DNA of 64,000 nt from Nematostella vectensis (GCF_932526225.1 NC_064041.1:12324451-12388450), one strand, 5' to 3'. Counted from the stretch's first letter, positions 30,699-43,807 are shown. Numbers and translations are program-made. The notes: generated by a model from the sequence alone, not told the origin.

Positions 30699-33600
30699 CT
30701 ATACGAGGACAGAGAGGGCCTCGCCCCGCCAGCAGCAGAGGACATCATTGATGCCCCAGCGGCTATACGCGGCAAGAGGTCCGAGGACGGCCGCGTCCCT
30801 CTCTATCCTCTCTCTGATCTTATATTTAGCTACACTGACTATTTCTGCTTGTCTCTTCTCGAATAGAGAAGTGTTCCTTGCAGTCCACAGACACCATAGT
30901 ATGAGTTTAAAGATGTACACCACTAAGTTAGTTCTGCTCTTGTCACCCTTAGCTGTGGATAGTCCAAGAGTAAGGATGACAGTGTTAACATTACGGGTTA
31001 GGGGAGTAGCGTTAATCCGCTCAGCTATAGGAAATGCCCAGTCCCAAACCCGCGTCGCAAAGTCGCAAGATAAAAACACGTGCTTTAATGTCTCGGTCCT
31101 GCCACAGCGGTGGCATTTCGGCGAAAACGTGCAGTGCATGTGGCTGGTGAGGAAACTCGCTGTGCGAACCACGCGGTGGCGGATCTTCCACAGCAGGTCG
31201 CTCTCCCAATTCGTGCTCAGCCCGCCGTATGTGTTCCGCCAGACTGAGAACCAGGGAATCCCTGGCAGTCGCAGTCTGTCTTCCCACGTCTGTTAAGCTT
31301 TGCTTGGATTAGGGAGGAGTGCTACAAACTCCGAGTAGATGTTTTTAACCTTCAGCGCTCGGAGGGGAGCGGAAGCTAGCCAAGGCTTGATCTCCGCCAT
31401 GGCCTGGAGGAGATCGTCATAGACCCTGGGTCGTTTTCCAGGCGCCGCGACCGGGGCGGAATTGCCTTTCAGCCAATTCCACTCCTCACGGATACCGAGC
31501 TTGCGGCTAGTCCAATAGCGCGCTAGGTTTGCCCATGGAGCGTTATTGTCAGGGTTAGCCACTTGTGCAATCCATTTCAGCTGCAGGGATTTCACCTTTG
31601 ACTGAATGTGGATGGCCGCCAGGCCTCCCTTTTCTCGCGGTTGCACGCACTTTTCTCTGCTAACCTGGGGGGTCTTACCAGACCAGACAAAATCCCAGAC
31701 AAGTTTGTTCACCTTTGTGGCTACAGGAGGGGGCATTCTTAGCACACTGGCTGTGTACCAGAGTTTGCTCATCCCGAGTACATTGGTTATTAGAACTTTG
31801 CCCTTCAGGGATAGAGTCCGGCTGCGCCACAAGGTGAGGGTTTTTTCGAGTTTTTCTACGCGAGGTGCCCAGTTAAACTCGGTCAGGTCTCCAAACCCGT
31901 GCCAGATTCCAAGGATATGGAGCTTGTCTCTCTGCCACTTAATATCCACCGGAGTCTGGTCAGATCCTCGAGAGGAACCGATCCAGAGACCTTCGGATTT
32001 CGTGGCATTGAGCTTTGCTCCGGAAGCGCGTTCGTATGTACCAATTAGCGCGAAAGCCCTGCGTATAGAGTAAGAGTCTCGCAGCAGGAGGGTCGTGTCG
32101 TCGGCGTACTGAGTTGTTTTAACCGTCGCTTTTGACTGGGGAAGATGAAGACCAGTGACCTGAGGGTCTTTCCTGATCGCGTTCCCCAGAACCTCTGCAC
32201 AAAGGCAGTAGAGCATGGGGCTAAGGGGGCAACCTTGGCGGACGCCGCGCTGTAGGGGGAAGAAGCTCGTGAGCCAGCCGTTATTACATACCGAGGCTTT
32301 ACTGATGTTGTACAGAGTCTTAATCCAGCGCCTAAAAACAGGCCCGAAATTCATTTTCTCGAGAACGCGATCGAGAAAATCTCTGTCCACTCTATCAAAA
32401 GCTTTTTCCTGATCAAGTGCAATGAGGGCACCGGGAAGTCGTTTAGTTTCGGCATAGTCGAGAATATCCCTGATTAGGAAGTTGTTCTCGAAGATGCTTC
32501 GTCCCGGCACCCCGCATGTCTGATCAGGAGAAAGAACTGACGCGAGTACGGGTTTCAGCCTGTTTGCCAGTGCTTTTGCGCCAATCTTGTAATCTACGTT
32601 AAGTAGTGAGATTGGGCGCCAGTTCTTGAGGAGAAGCCTATCTCCCTTTTTAAAGAGCAACGAGAGTATGCTCCGCGTCTGGGATTCAGAGAGGTGGGTA
32701 TGATCGTATCCACTATTTAAAGTATCCACCAGATCACACCCTACTAAATCCCAGAAGCGGAGATAGAACTCGGCTGGGAGACCGTCGTCTCCGGGGGTCT
32801 TGTTCCTCTTCATCTGGGTGAGGGCCTCACGGCAATCAGCCTCAGATAAAGGGGATTCAAGTGAAGACCTCTCCTCCTCGGAAAGGCGAGCGTCCAGCCT
32901 AGAGAGCAAGGAATCCTGAGCCTCAGGGTCTGTTGTTTCAGCGGTGTAAAGCGTGGTGTAAAACTCGCGCACCGCAGCCAAGATGTCTGAGGTGTTTGAG
33001 GCTGTACGGCCGCTGGAGGTGTGAAGCTCGGTGATGCTGTGTTTGGTGCGATTGTTGCTCTCTAGGCCGAAGAAATACCGGGTGGGTTTTTCCCCTTCCT
33101 CAAGCCATTGTGCTCTAGAGCGGACTTTAACCCCTTCTAGCACGCGGGTCTGTGCGTCTTCTAGCTCCTGCTTTATAGCACGGAGGCGAGAGACGTCAGC
33201 ACCGCGCGTGTTTAGGCGTTGGTATTCCCTCTCTAGGGCGGCAATGTGGTGTCGCTTTTCTTTGGAAAGACGCACCGACGCGGCTATCGCAAGACGCTTT
33301 AGGTGAAATTTTCCCAAATCCCACCAGACCCGGCGGTCTGGGAACTGGGGTCGTTTCTGCTGCCACGAGGGCCAGAAGGCGCGAACGCTTTTGCGAAAGT
33401 CCTCGTTCTGCAGGACCGAGACATTAAATTTCCATACACCTCGCCCTGCTGGCTCGATGTCGGGGATTGTGAGGCGCGCATGTACGGCTGCGTGGTCTGA
33501 GAAAGGGAATGGCCTGACGGTACAAGACCCCCCCTGCATGAAAGGTTCCGGGGCGTAGATACGATCGATCCGTGTTCCTACCCTGCGATCAGGCGTGATG

Positions 33601-34175
33601 TAAGTTACTGCCGTACCCGATGGTGAGTACGATCGATAGAGGTCTAAGACCCGGAACCGTTCAAGGAAGGTATGTAAAGCAGGGTATCCTAATGTACCGC
33701 TAAGCGCGCTACCTCCCCATTTATCTAGGGCTAAGTTATTTACACAATTAAAATCGCCTCCGATGATGGCGGGTACCCCCGGGTGAGAGAGCTGCCAAAG
33801 ATTTCCGTAAAAGGCGACTCTCTCTGCCGGGAGATTCGGAGCATAAAGGTTGTTCAAAGAGAAGTGAGTTTTGTTAACCTCAATGAGGACGCTGAGGAAC
33901 CTGCCCTCAGTATCCCGTTTGAGGCTCACAAACTTGAAATTAAAGGACGGCTTAAACAGCACTCCGACGCCACGCGCGTGAGGAGACCCACAGCTCCAAT
34001 AAGCCGGTCCCCCCCACTCTTTTTCCCAATGCTGCTCTTCCGTGGCAGTTGAAATGTGGGTCTCCTGCACGAACGCAACATCGCAGTTCATGCTGCGAAG
34101 CGCACTAAAAACTTTTTCACGTTTAGGCGCCTCGTGGATGCCATTGACGTTAATCGTGCAAACCGAGAACGCCAT
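30699..34175 (-). pseudogene. ORF2 with nonsense codon, retrotransposon copy 4
   Basis: Same TAA at residue 961 as copy 3 (31293-31295), with the frame otherwise open. It differs from copy 3 by Glu instead of Lys in the GIRxEW segment (base 31487). Confidence 0.93.
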
Positions 34176-34215
34176 TGTGAAACAAATATAGGTTAACATA
34201 ACCATGAGGTTAAGA

Positions 34216-35472
34216 TTAATGATGCACATCTTTACCGTCGTAGAGGTGTTGGAAATGTTGGCGGTAGAGCTTGTCAAACAGCTGTTTAGCACGCTGCTCC
34301 CCCTTCATGTTCTCCCATCGGGTGCGGAGTTCGCTCTGTGCTGCGTGTCCAGCGAGTCGCAGCTTTTGGTGCGTGTAATCACCGTGCTTGTGCTGGAGAA
34401 AGAGGGCGAGTGCGTCCAGTCGGGAGCTTGAGTCCACTCCAGCGATTCTGCGGGCGTCTGATTTGAGATCTTTTACGAAAGCCCGCTCGTTTTCAGCTCG
34501 ACTTCCAGCTCGACTTTCCTTTCGCGGGGGAGAGTCCGTTAAGTGAAGACCGGGTGGTCTTTTCTCTCCGGTCTTCGGGGAGGGTTCCTCGGTGCCGGTC
34601 TTTGGGGAGGACTCTGTTGGTATAAGGGAATCCGCGGAGATTGTGTGCTCTTGCGCTGTTGCGGGGGCAGCTGCCTCGTCCTGGTCCTTTTCGCGGTCAG
34701 AGGCCGTCTCTGTCGGTAGCGGCAGATCCGGCGATAGTGGTGGGAGTGTCTCCTCCTCCTGCGCGCACTGCATGCGCTCCTGTTCGGTGGTGAGTTCTTC
34801 TCGACGACGGCGATGAGGGCGTCGGCGCGGTTTGGTGCATTCTTTCACACCGTGGCCTATCTCTGAGCATCTTAGGCAACTCTGAGGTTGCCCAGTATAT
34901 TTGAAGCTCAGAGAGGCTCCGTTTGTTGTTAGGCGGGCTGGCAGGTCACGGAGTAACTTGTCGTACAGGACAAGGCGGCATCCATTTTCGAAAGCAGCCA
35001 GGTCGGGCTCTTTGTGATGAAGCCGCGAAATAGAGTGTAGGTCTCCGTATCTGGTCATCAAGTCGCGGAAGGTGTCATCCGGGAACTCAACAGGCACAAA
35101 TACGGAGACTGCCGTTCTGCGCACGGAGACTGGGGCGAGTTGGTAGTGGCGGCCGCCGACGTCGAGGCCTCGAGAGGCAGCGAGAACAGCTGACTGCTCG
35201 GTTTTGAAGGTGACCTCTAGGCCAGAGACCACCTGGGCGGTGCCGACAATGTCGGCGCTTTCTGTCCCCAGGAAGGCGCGCAGGACCTCCGCCGCAGAGA
35301 CTGGTGTGCTGTCGTATCGCAGACGTACTGTCCGCAGGGCTGCGAAAGACCGAAAGACGGTTGGTTTTCGCTGTTGTAAAGCGGCCTCCCTGTAAGACAT
35401 AGTCTTTCCAGTGGGCGTGGCTTTGGGCGTGTCCGTGGGCGTGTCCATGTCGTTTTCTGTTGGAGGAACCAT
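34216..35472 (-). CDS. ORF1 (zinc-knuckle nucleic-acid-binding protein), retrotransposon copy 4
   Basis: 418 aa, the same as the copy 3 ORF1 by eye, with the shortened TPTD repeat. Confidence 0.9.
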   Translation of the reverse strand: MVPPTENDMDTPTDTPKATPTGKTMSYREAALQQRKPTVFRSFAALRTVRLRYDSTPVSAAEVLRAFLGTESADIVGTAQVVSGLEVTFKTEQSAVLAASRGLDVGGRHYQLAPVSVRRTAVSVFVPVEFPDDTFRDLMTRYGDLHSISRLHHKEPDLAAFENGCRLVLYDKLLRDLPARLTTNGASLSFKYTGQPQSCLRCSEIGHGVKECTKPRRRPHRRRREELTTEQERMQCAQEEETLPPLSPDLPLPTETASDREKDQDEAAAPATAQEHTISADSLIPTESSPKTGTEEPSPKTGEKRPPGLHLTDSPPRKESRAGSRAENERAFVKDLKSDARRIAGVDSSSRLDALALFLQHKHGDYTHQKLRLAGHAAQSELRTRWENMKGEQRAKQLFDKLYRQHFQHLYDGKDVHH

Positions 35473-35728
35473 TTTGGTGGGCGTGGTCAGGGCGTGGTCA
35501 GGGCGTGTTCTAGAGGCGTTCCCAAGCTGTGAGCGCGGTCCTGCTAAGCCCTGGTGCTAGCAGGTTTCTCTAGATCAAGCGTTATACCGTGGAAATTCCC
35601 AGAGAACGAAACACGTGTTTACGTGATTACGTAATCCGGGTTTTCCCACGCCGAGGGCGCTTATACGAGAAGACCCTCGTCTATTCTTATCTAACCTTCA
35701 AACCCGAGGCTTACACTCGTCTTCGGTC

Positions 35729-35778
35729 GATAAGAACAGATACTACACTTGATCTTAGCCAAAAGGCCGAGAAGCGAT
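35729..35778 (-). pseudogene. U2: U2 snRNA 5' fragment at retrotransposon copy 4
   Basis: Nt 1-50 with a complete upstream region. Confidence 0.93.
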
Positions 35779-36035
35779 GCAGAATATGGCTCGGACTACA
35801 TGGAGCGTTTATCATTCTAGGCCTCCGCCATGTGGGTGACGGACTCGGTTTTAGGCCCTTCTGCCTCCTAAGATCACATGTGATGATCAGTCATGAACGT
35901 AGTGCTATCACGTACGAGCAGTATTCGCTTGATACACCGTCTTTGCGAGTGCAATGAGACATTTTTACCGCGCTAGTGCGTGCGTACGTTCTCACCGCAC
36001 CGCTATAAAAGTCTAAAATATCACCGAGATCTTTC

Positions 36036-36063
36036 GTCTACGGCCATACCATCGAGAAAACAC

Positions 36064-36094
<31 letters not shown>

Positions 36095-36154
36095 GATTGG
36101 GCGCGGTTAGTACTTGGATGGGTGACCGCCTGGGAATACCGCGTGCTGTAGGCA
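36036..36154 (+). rRNA. 5S ribosomal RNA, copy 10
   Basis: Full-length; exactly 7252 bp from copy 9, as expected from the duplicated block. First 5S of the ten-unit run. Confidence 0.97.
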
Positions 36155-36927
36155 TTTCTTTTTCATTTTTTTCTAAACTATAAAGAAAAAGTTAGTGCAG
36201 GTTGATCATTGTCTAAGCTAAAGAAATGCCTCAGTTGTATGCGTTCTCAACTCGATCTATAGACAATTCAGGCATACTCAGCGACCGTATTGTAATCAAA
36301 ATCGCGGTCGTAAACGTTCGCAAACGTTCAGCAGATTCAAGTAGAGTCATAATATTACAAGCGATCAGATCAGTGGATTGTGAAAGCCTGTAAGAGCGTT
36401 AGTACTCGCATAGGAAATGTCTCTCAATGCAGTAAAATACTATGAGAGAAAGTGCGCAGTATTATCGCATTGGTCGCGCGTTTACACCGCGAGTGAACAC
36501 GAACATTACTCAGCTCACATCTCATACAAGCTGAGATGCCATTCATAGCGTAAAGCTTGTCCAAATAAATGCTTTTCGAGATCATGTTTTCACTCACTAG
36601 AATAAAGCGCGAAGGTTGCAAAGCAGCGCGCGTATTCCACTGTTCTATTTTAGTGACGAAACAGTCGCACTGAACTTTCATCGCCGGTTAGCAACAACTG
36701 ATCAAAACACAGCTCACCTTCGCTCGTTTCATCGCAAAAACACCGCTAGAATGCAGACCAAACACGACTAAAGCCTCTGCCCACCATGACGGTAATGTGA
36801 GAGCAACTTGTTCGCTATTAGAAGTTAAAATTTTTACAATAGTTGACTGATTACAAGCGGTGTGAAGTCCGTGCTTCACGAGTCGCTCGTTGTGATTGTG
36901 TTGTGATTACACTTGATTCGTATTGTT

Positions 36928-36964
<37 letters not shown>

Positions 36965-36970
36965 ATTATA

Positions 36971-37002
<32 letters not shown>

Positions 37003-37093
37003 GGGGTCAACCCAATCGAAGTGCAATGAGAGGGCCTCACCCTGAGAGGACCGCCTTGGTGATCACGGTAAACCTCCCGCGTCAGGTAAGTAT
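36928..37093 (-). ncRNA. U1: U1 snRNA, copy 10
   Basis: Intact; 7252 bp from copy 9. Confidence 0.95.
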
Positions 37094-37291
37094 GAGTTTA
37101 TTTGGCGTCCCTGTACACCGACTGTCCCCGGCTGATTTCATCCTCCATGTGGGAACGGTGCATCGCGGTGATTATGACCCGTCGTCTTAATGACGATCCT
37201 GTCTCTTATTGATCCCTCCCGCTATAGCTCGCATGAACAGCACGTAAATGATGCTCGAGGTGTTGCTTAAATGTGTCTTCCCGAAAGGGAA

Positions 37292-37479
37292 GGGGGCCGT
37301 ACTCGGAGGTAGTGCAATACCGAGACAACCCGTGGCTGGGACGCAGCAAGCCGCTTATTCCACAGCCAGTTTCCAAAAATCAGTTTAATATATGAGCTAC
37401 TCAATGAGCAGCGTATCAGATATTAAACTGATAAGAACAGATACTACACTTGATCTTAGCCAAAAGGCCGAGAAGCGAT
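37292..37479 (-). ncRNA. U2: U2 snRNA, intact copy 7
   Basis: Intact, with T at nt 53 (37427), the base in vertebrate U2. Confidence 0.95.
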
Positions 37480-37736
37480 GCAGAATATGGCTCGGACTAC
37501 ATGGAGCGTTTATCATTCTAGGCCTCCGCCATGTGGGTGACGGACTCGGTTTTAGGCCCTTCTGCCTCCTAAGATCACATGTGATGATCAGTCATGAACG
37601 TAGTGCTATCACGTACGAGCAGTATTCGCTTGATACACCGTCTTTGCGAGTGCAATGAGACATTTTTACCGCGCTAGTGCGTGCGTACGTTCTCACCGCA
37701 CCGCTATAAAAGTCTAAAATATCACCGAGATCTTTC

Positions 37737-37764
37737 GTCTACGGCCATACCATCGAGAAAACAC

Positions 37765-37795
<31 letters not shown>

Positions 37796-37855
37796 GATTG
37801 GGCGCGGTTAGTACTTGGATGGGTGACCGCCTGGGAATACCGCGTGCTGTAGGCA
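37737..37855 (+). rRNA. 5S ribosomal RNA, copy 11
   Basis: Full-length; divergent from a U2 with the T53 variant. Confidence 0.97.
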
Positions 37856-38628
37856 TTTCTTTTTCATTTTTTTCTAAACTATAAAGAAAAAGTTAGTGCA
37901 GGTTGATCATTGTCTAAGCTAAAGAAATGCCTCAGTTGTATGCGTTCTCAACTCGATCTATAGACAATTCAGGCATACTCAGCGACCGTATTGTAATCAA
38001 AATCGCGGTCGTAAACGTTCGCAAACGTTCAGCAGATTCAAGTAGAGTCATAATATTACAAGCGATCAGATCAGTGGATTGTGAAAGCCTGTAAGAGCGT
38101 TAGTACTCGCATAGGAAATGTCTCTCAATGCAGTAAAATACTATGAGAGAAAGTGCGCAGTATTATCGCATTGGTCGCGCGTTTACACCGCGAGTGAACA
38201 CGAACATTACTCAGCTCACATCTCATACAAGCTGAGATGCCATTCATAGCGTAAAGCTTGTCCAAATAAATGCTTTTCGAGATCATGTTTTCACTCACTA
38301 GAATAAAGCGCGAAGGTTGCAAAGCAGCGCGCGTATTCCACTGTTCTATTTTAGTGACGAAACAGTCGCACTGAACTTTCATCGCCGGTTAGCAACAACT
38401 GATCAAAACACAGCTCACCTTCGCTCGTTTCATCGCAAAAACACCGCTAGAATGCAGACCAAACACGACTAAAGCCTCTGCCCACCATGACGGTAATGTG
38501 AGAGCAACTTGTTCGCTATTAGAAGTTAAAATTTTTACAATAGTTGACTGATTACAAGCGGTGTGAAGTCCGTGCTTCACGAGTCGCTCGTTGTGATTGT
38601 GTTGTGATTACACTTGATTCGTATTGTT

Positions 38629-38665
<37 letters not shown>

Positions 38666-38671
38666 ATTATA

Positions 38672-38703
<32 letters not shown>

Positions 38704-38794
38704 GGGGTCAACCCAATCGAAGTGCAATGAGAGGGCCTCACCCTGAGAGGACCGCCTTGGTGATCACGGTAAACCTCCCGCGTCAGGTAAGTAT
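38629..38794 (-). ncRNA. U1: U1 snRNA, copy 11
   Basis: Intact; follows a T53-variant U2 on the minus strand. Confidence 0.95.
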
Positions 38795-38992
38795 GAGTTT
38801 ATTTGGCGTCCCTGTACACCGACTGTCCCCGGCTGATTTCATCCTCCATGTGGGAACGGTGCATCGCGGTGATTATGACCCGTCGTCTTAATGACGATCC
38901 TGTCTCTTATTGATCCCTCCCGCTATAGCTCGCATGAACAGCACGTAAATGATGCTCGAGGTGTTGCTTAAATGTGTCTTCCCGAAAGGGAA

Positions 38993-39180
38993 GGGGGCCG
39001 TACTCGGAGGTAGTGCAATACCGAGACAACCCGTGGCTGGGACGCAGCAAGCCGCTTATTCCACAGCCAGTTTCCAAAAATCAGTTTAATATATGAGCTA
39101 CTCAATGAGCAGCGTATCAGATATTAAACTGATAAGAACAGATACTACACTTGATCTTAGCCAAAAGGCCGAGAAGCGAT
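38993..39180 (-). ncRNA. U2: U2 snRNA, intact copy 8
   Basis: Intact; T at nt 53 (39128). Confidence 0.95.
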
Positions 39181-39437
39181 GCAGAATATGGCTCGGACTA
39201 CATGGAGCGTTTATCATTCTAGGCCTCCGCCATGTGGGTGACGGACTCGGTTTTAGGCCCTTCTGCCTCCTAAGATCACATGTGATGATCAGTCATGAAC
39301 GTAGTGCTATCACGTACGAGCAGTATTCGCTTGATACACCGTCTTTGCGAGTGCAATGAGACATTTTTACCGCGCTAGTGCGTGCGTACGTTCTCACCGC
39401 ACCGCTATAAAAGTCTAAAATATCACCGAGATCTTTC

Positions 39438-39465
39438 GTCTACGGCCATACCATCGAGAAAACAC

Positions 39466-39496
<31 letters not shown>

Positions 39497-39556
39497 GATT
39501 GGGCGCGGTTAGTACTTGGATGGGTGACCGCCTGGGAATACCGCGTGCTGTAGGCA
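39438..39556 (+). rRNA. 5S ribosomal RNA, copy 12
   Basis: Full-length; 1701 bp after copy 11, next to a T53-variant U2. Confidence 0.97.
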
Positions 39557-40329
39557 TTTCTTTTTCATTTTTTTCTAAACTATAAAGAAAAAGTTAGTGC
39601 AGGTTGATCATTGTCTAAGCTAAAGAAATGCCTCAGTTGTATGCGTTCTCAACTCGATCTATAGACAATTCAGGCATACTCAGCGACCGTATTGTAATCA
39701 AAATCGCGGTCGTAAACGTTCGCAAACGTTCAGCAGATTCAAGTAGAGTCATAATATTACAAGCGATCAGATCAGTGGATTGTGAAAGCCTGTAAGAGCG
39801 TTAGTACTCGCATAGGAAATGTCTCTCAATGCAGTAAAATACTATGAGAGAAAGTGCGCAGTATTATCGCATTGGTCGCGCGTTTACACCGCGAGTGAAC
39901 ACGAACATTACTCAGCTCACATCTCATACAAGCTGAGATGCCATTCATAGCGTAAAGCTTGTCCAAATAAATGCTTTTCGAGATCATGTTTTCACTCACT
40001 AGAATAAAGCGCGAAGGTTGCAAAGCAGCGCGCGTATTCCACTGTTCTATTTTAGTGACGAAACAGTCGCACTGAACTTTCATCGCCGGTTAGCAACAAC
40101 TGATCAAAACACAGCTCACCTTCGCTCGTTTCATCGCAAAAACACCGCTAGAATGCAGACCAAACACGACTAAAGCCTCTGCCCACCATGACGGTAATGT
40201 GAGAGCAACTTGTTCGCTATTAGAAGTTAAAATTTTTACAATAGTTGACTGATTACAAGCGGTGTGAAGTCCGTGCTTCACGAGTCGCTCGTTGTGATTG
40301 TGTTGTGATTACACTTGATTCGTATTGTT

Positions 40330-40366
<37 letters not shown>

Positions 40367-40372
40367 ATTATA

Positions 40373-40404
<32 letters not shown>

Positions 40405-40495
40405 GGGGTCAACCCAATCGAAGTGCAATGAGAGGGCCTCACCCTGAGAGGACCGCCTTGGTGATCACGGTAAACCTCCCGCGTCAGGTAAGTAT
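40330..40495 (-). ncRNA. U1: U1 snRNA, copy 12
   Basis: Intact. A T-to-A change in the upstream region near 40609 is private. Confidence 0.95.
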
Positions 40496-40693
40496 GAGTT
40501 TATTTGGCGTCCCTGTACACCGACTGTCCCCGGCTGATTTCATCCTCCATGTGGGAACGGTGCATCGCGGTGATTATGACCCGTCGTCTTAATGACGATC
40601 CTGTCTCTAATTGATCCCTCCCGCTATAGCTCGCATGAACAGCACGTAAATGATGCTCGAGGTGTTGCTTAAATGTGTCTTCCCGAAAGGGAA

Positions 40694-40881
40694 GGGGGCC
40701 GTACTCGGAGGTAGTGCAATACCGAGACAACCCGTGGCTGGGACGCAGCAAGCCGCTTATTCCACAGCCAGTTTCCAAAAATCAGTTTAATATATGAGCT
40801 ACTCAATGAGCAGCGTATCAGATATTAAACTGATAAGAACAGATACTACACTTGATCTTAGCCAAAAGGCCGAGAAGCGAT
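40694..40881 (-). ncRNA. U2: U2 snRNA, intact copy 9
   Basis: Intact; T at nt 53 (40829). Confidence 0.95.
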
Positions 40882-41138
40882 GCAGAATATGGCTCGGACT
40901 ACATGGAGCGTTTATCATTCTAGGCCTCCGCCATGTGGGTGACGGACTCGGTTTTAGGCCCTTCTGCCTCCTAAGATCACATGTGATGATCAGTCATGAA
41001 CGTAGTGCTATCACGTACGAGCAGTATTCGCTTGATACACCGTCTTTGCGAGTGCAATGAGACATTTTTACCGCGCTAGTGCGTGCGTACGTTCTCACCG
41101 CACCGCTATAAAAGTCTAAAATATCACCGAGATCTTTC

Positions 41139-41166
41139 GTCTACGGCCATACCATCGAGAAAACAC

Positions 41167-41197
<31 letters not shown>

Positions 41198-41257
41198 GAT
41201 TGGGCGCGGTTAGTACTTGGATGGGTGACCGCCTGGGAATACCGCGTGCTGTAGGCA
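41139..41257 (+). rRNA. 5S ribosomal RNA, copy 13
   Basis: Full-length; next to the third T53-variant U2. Confidence 0.97.
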
Positions 41258-42030
41258 TTTCTTTTTCATTTTTTTCTAAACTATAAAGAAAAAGTTAGTG
41301 CAGGTTGATCATTGTCTAAGCTAAAGAAATGCCTCAGTTGTATGCGTTCTCAACTCGATCTATAGACAATTCAGGCATACTCAGCGACCGTATTGTAATC
41401 AAAATCGCGGTCGTAAACGTTCGCAAACGTTCAGCAGATTCAAGTAGAGTCATAATATTACAAGCGATCAGATCAGTGGATTGTGAAAGCCTGTAAGAGC
41501 GTTAGTACTCGCATAGGAAATGTCTCTCAATGCAGTAAAATACTATGAGAGAAAGTGCGCAGTATTATCGCATTGGTCGCGCGTTTACACCGCGAGTGAA
41601 CACGAACATTACTCAGCTCACATCTCATACAAGCTGAGATGCCATTCATAGCGTAAAGCTTGTCCAAATAAATGCTTTTCGAGATCATGTTTTCACTCAC
41701 TAGAATAAAGCGCGAAGGTTGCAAAGCAGCGCGCGTATTCCACTGTTCTATTTTAGTGACGAAACAGTCGCACTGAACTTTCATCGCCGGTTAGCAACAA
41801 CTGATCAAAACACAGCTCACCTTCGCTCGTTTCATCGCAAAAACACCGCTAGAATGCAGACCAAACACGACTAAAGCCTCTGCCCACCATGACGGTAATG
41901 TGAGAGCAACTTGTTCGCTATTAGAAGTTAAAATTTTTACAATAGTTGACTGATTACAAGCGGTGTGAAGTCCGTGCTTCACGAGTCGCTCGTTGTGATT
42001 GTGTTGTGATTACACTTGATTCGTATTGTT

Positions 42031-42067
<37 letters not shown>

Positions 42068-42073
42068 ATTATA

Positions 42074-42105
<32 letters not shown>

Positions 42106-42196
42106 GGGGTCAACCCAATCGAAGTGCAATGAGAGGGCCTCACCCTGAGAGGACCGCCTTGGTGATCACGGTAAACCTCCCGCGTCAGGTAAGTAT
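42031..42196 (-). ncRNA. U1: U1 snRNA, copy 13
   Basis: Intact; ordinary type B flanks. Confidence 0.95.
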
Positions 42197-42394
42197 GAGT
42201 TTATTTGGCGTCCCTGTACACCGACTGTCCCCGGCTGATTTCATCCTCCATGTGGGAACGGTGCATCGCGGTGATTATGACCCGTCGTCTTAATGACGAT
42301 CCTGTCTCTTATTGATCCCTCCCGCTATAGCTCGCATGAACAGCACGTAAATGATGCTCGAGGTGTTGCTTAAATGTGTCTTCCCGAAAGGGAA

Positions 42395-42582
42395 GGGGGC
42401 CGTACTCGGAGGTAGTGCAATACCGAGACAACCCGTGGCTGGGACGCAGCAAGCCGCTTATTCCACAGCCAGTTTCCAAAAATCAGTTTAATATATGAGC
42501 TACTCAATGAGCAGCGTATCAGATATTAAGCTGATAAGAACAGATACTACACTTGATCTTAGCCAAAAGGCCGAGAAGCGAT
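42395..42582 (-). ncRNA. U2: U2 snRNA, intact copy 10
   Basis: Intact; back to C at nt 53. Confidence 0.95.
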
Positions 42583-42840
42583 GCAGAATATGGCTCGGAC
42601 TACATGGAGCGTTTATCATTCTAGGCCTCCGCCATGTGGGTGACGGACTCGGTTTTAGGCCCTTCTGCCTCCTAAGATCACATGTGATGATCAGTCATGA
42701 ACGTAGTGCTATCACGTACGAGCAGTATTCGCTTGATACACCTTCATTTGCGAGTGCAATGAGACATTTTTACCGCGCTAGTGCGTGCGTACGTTCTCAC
42801 CGCACCGCTATAAAAGTCTAAAATATCACCGAGATCTTTC

Positions 42841-42868
42841 GTCTACGGCCATACCATCGAGAAAACAC

Positions 42869-42899
<31 letters not shown>

Positions 42900-42959
42900 G
42901 ATTGGGCGCGGTTAGTACTTGGATGGGTGACCGCCTGGGAATACCGCGTGCTGTAGGCA
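42841..42959 (+). rRNA. 5S ribosomal RNA, copy 14
   Basis: Full-length. The U2-5S intergenic region has a one-base insertion and change near 42743 (CACCTTCATTTG), making this unit 1702 bp. Confidence 0.97.
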
Positions 42960-43732
42960 TTTCTTTTTCATTTTTTTCTAAACTATAAAGAAAAAGTTAG
43001 TGCAGGTTGATCATTGTCTAAGCTAAAGAAATGCCTCAGTTGTATGCGTTCTCAACTCGATCTATAGACAATTCAGGCATACTCAGCGACCGTATTGTAA
43101 TCAAAATCGCGGTCGTAAACGTTCGCAAACGTTCAGCAGATTCAAGTAGAGTCATAATATTACAAGCGATCAGATCAGTGGATTGTGAAAGCCTGTAAGA
43201 GCGTTAGTACTCGCATAGGAAATGTCTCTCAATGCAGTAAAATACTATGAGAGAAAGTGCGCAGTATTATCGCATTGGTCGCGCGTTTACACCGCGAGTG
43301 AACACGAACATTACTCAGCTCACATCTCATACAAGCTGAGATGCCATTCATAGCGTAAAGCTTGTCCAAATAAATGCTTTTCGAGATCATGTTTTCACTC
43401 ACTAGAATAAAGCGCGAAGGTTGCAAAGCAGCGCGCGTATTCCACTGTTCTATTTTAGTGACGAAACAGTCGCACTGAACTTTCATCGCCGGTTAGCAAC
43501 AACTGATCAAAACACAGCTCACCTTCGCTCGTTTCATCGCAAAAACACCGCTAGAATGCAGACCAAACACGACTAAAGCCTCTGCCCACCATGACGGTAA
43601 TGTGAGAGCAACTTGTTCGCTATTAGAAGTTAAAATTTTTACAATAGTTGACTGATTACAAGCGGTGTGAAGTCCGTGCTTCACGAGTCGCTCGTTGTGA
43701 TTGTGTTGTGATTACACTTGATTCGTATTGTT

Positions 43733-43769
<37 letters not shown>

Positions 43770-43775
43770 ATTATA

Positions 43776-43807
<32 letters not shown>

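Larger units (their letters stand above)
30194..35728 (-). mobile_element. U2-specific Tx1-like non-LTR retrotransposon, copy 4, full length, ORF2 nonsense
   Basis: 5535 bp with target duplications at 30178-30193 and 35729-35744. By eye only two bases differ from copy 3 (24235 T versus 31487 C, and 26378 A versus 33630 C). The shared stop codon, at 31293-31295 here, means it arose with copy 3 by duplication of an already inserted and already damaged element. Confidence 0.95.
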
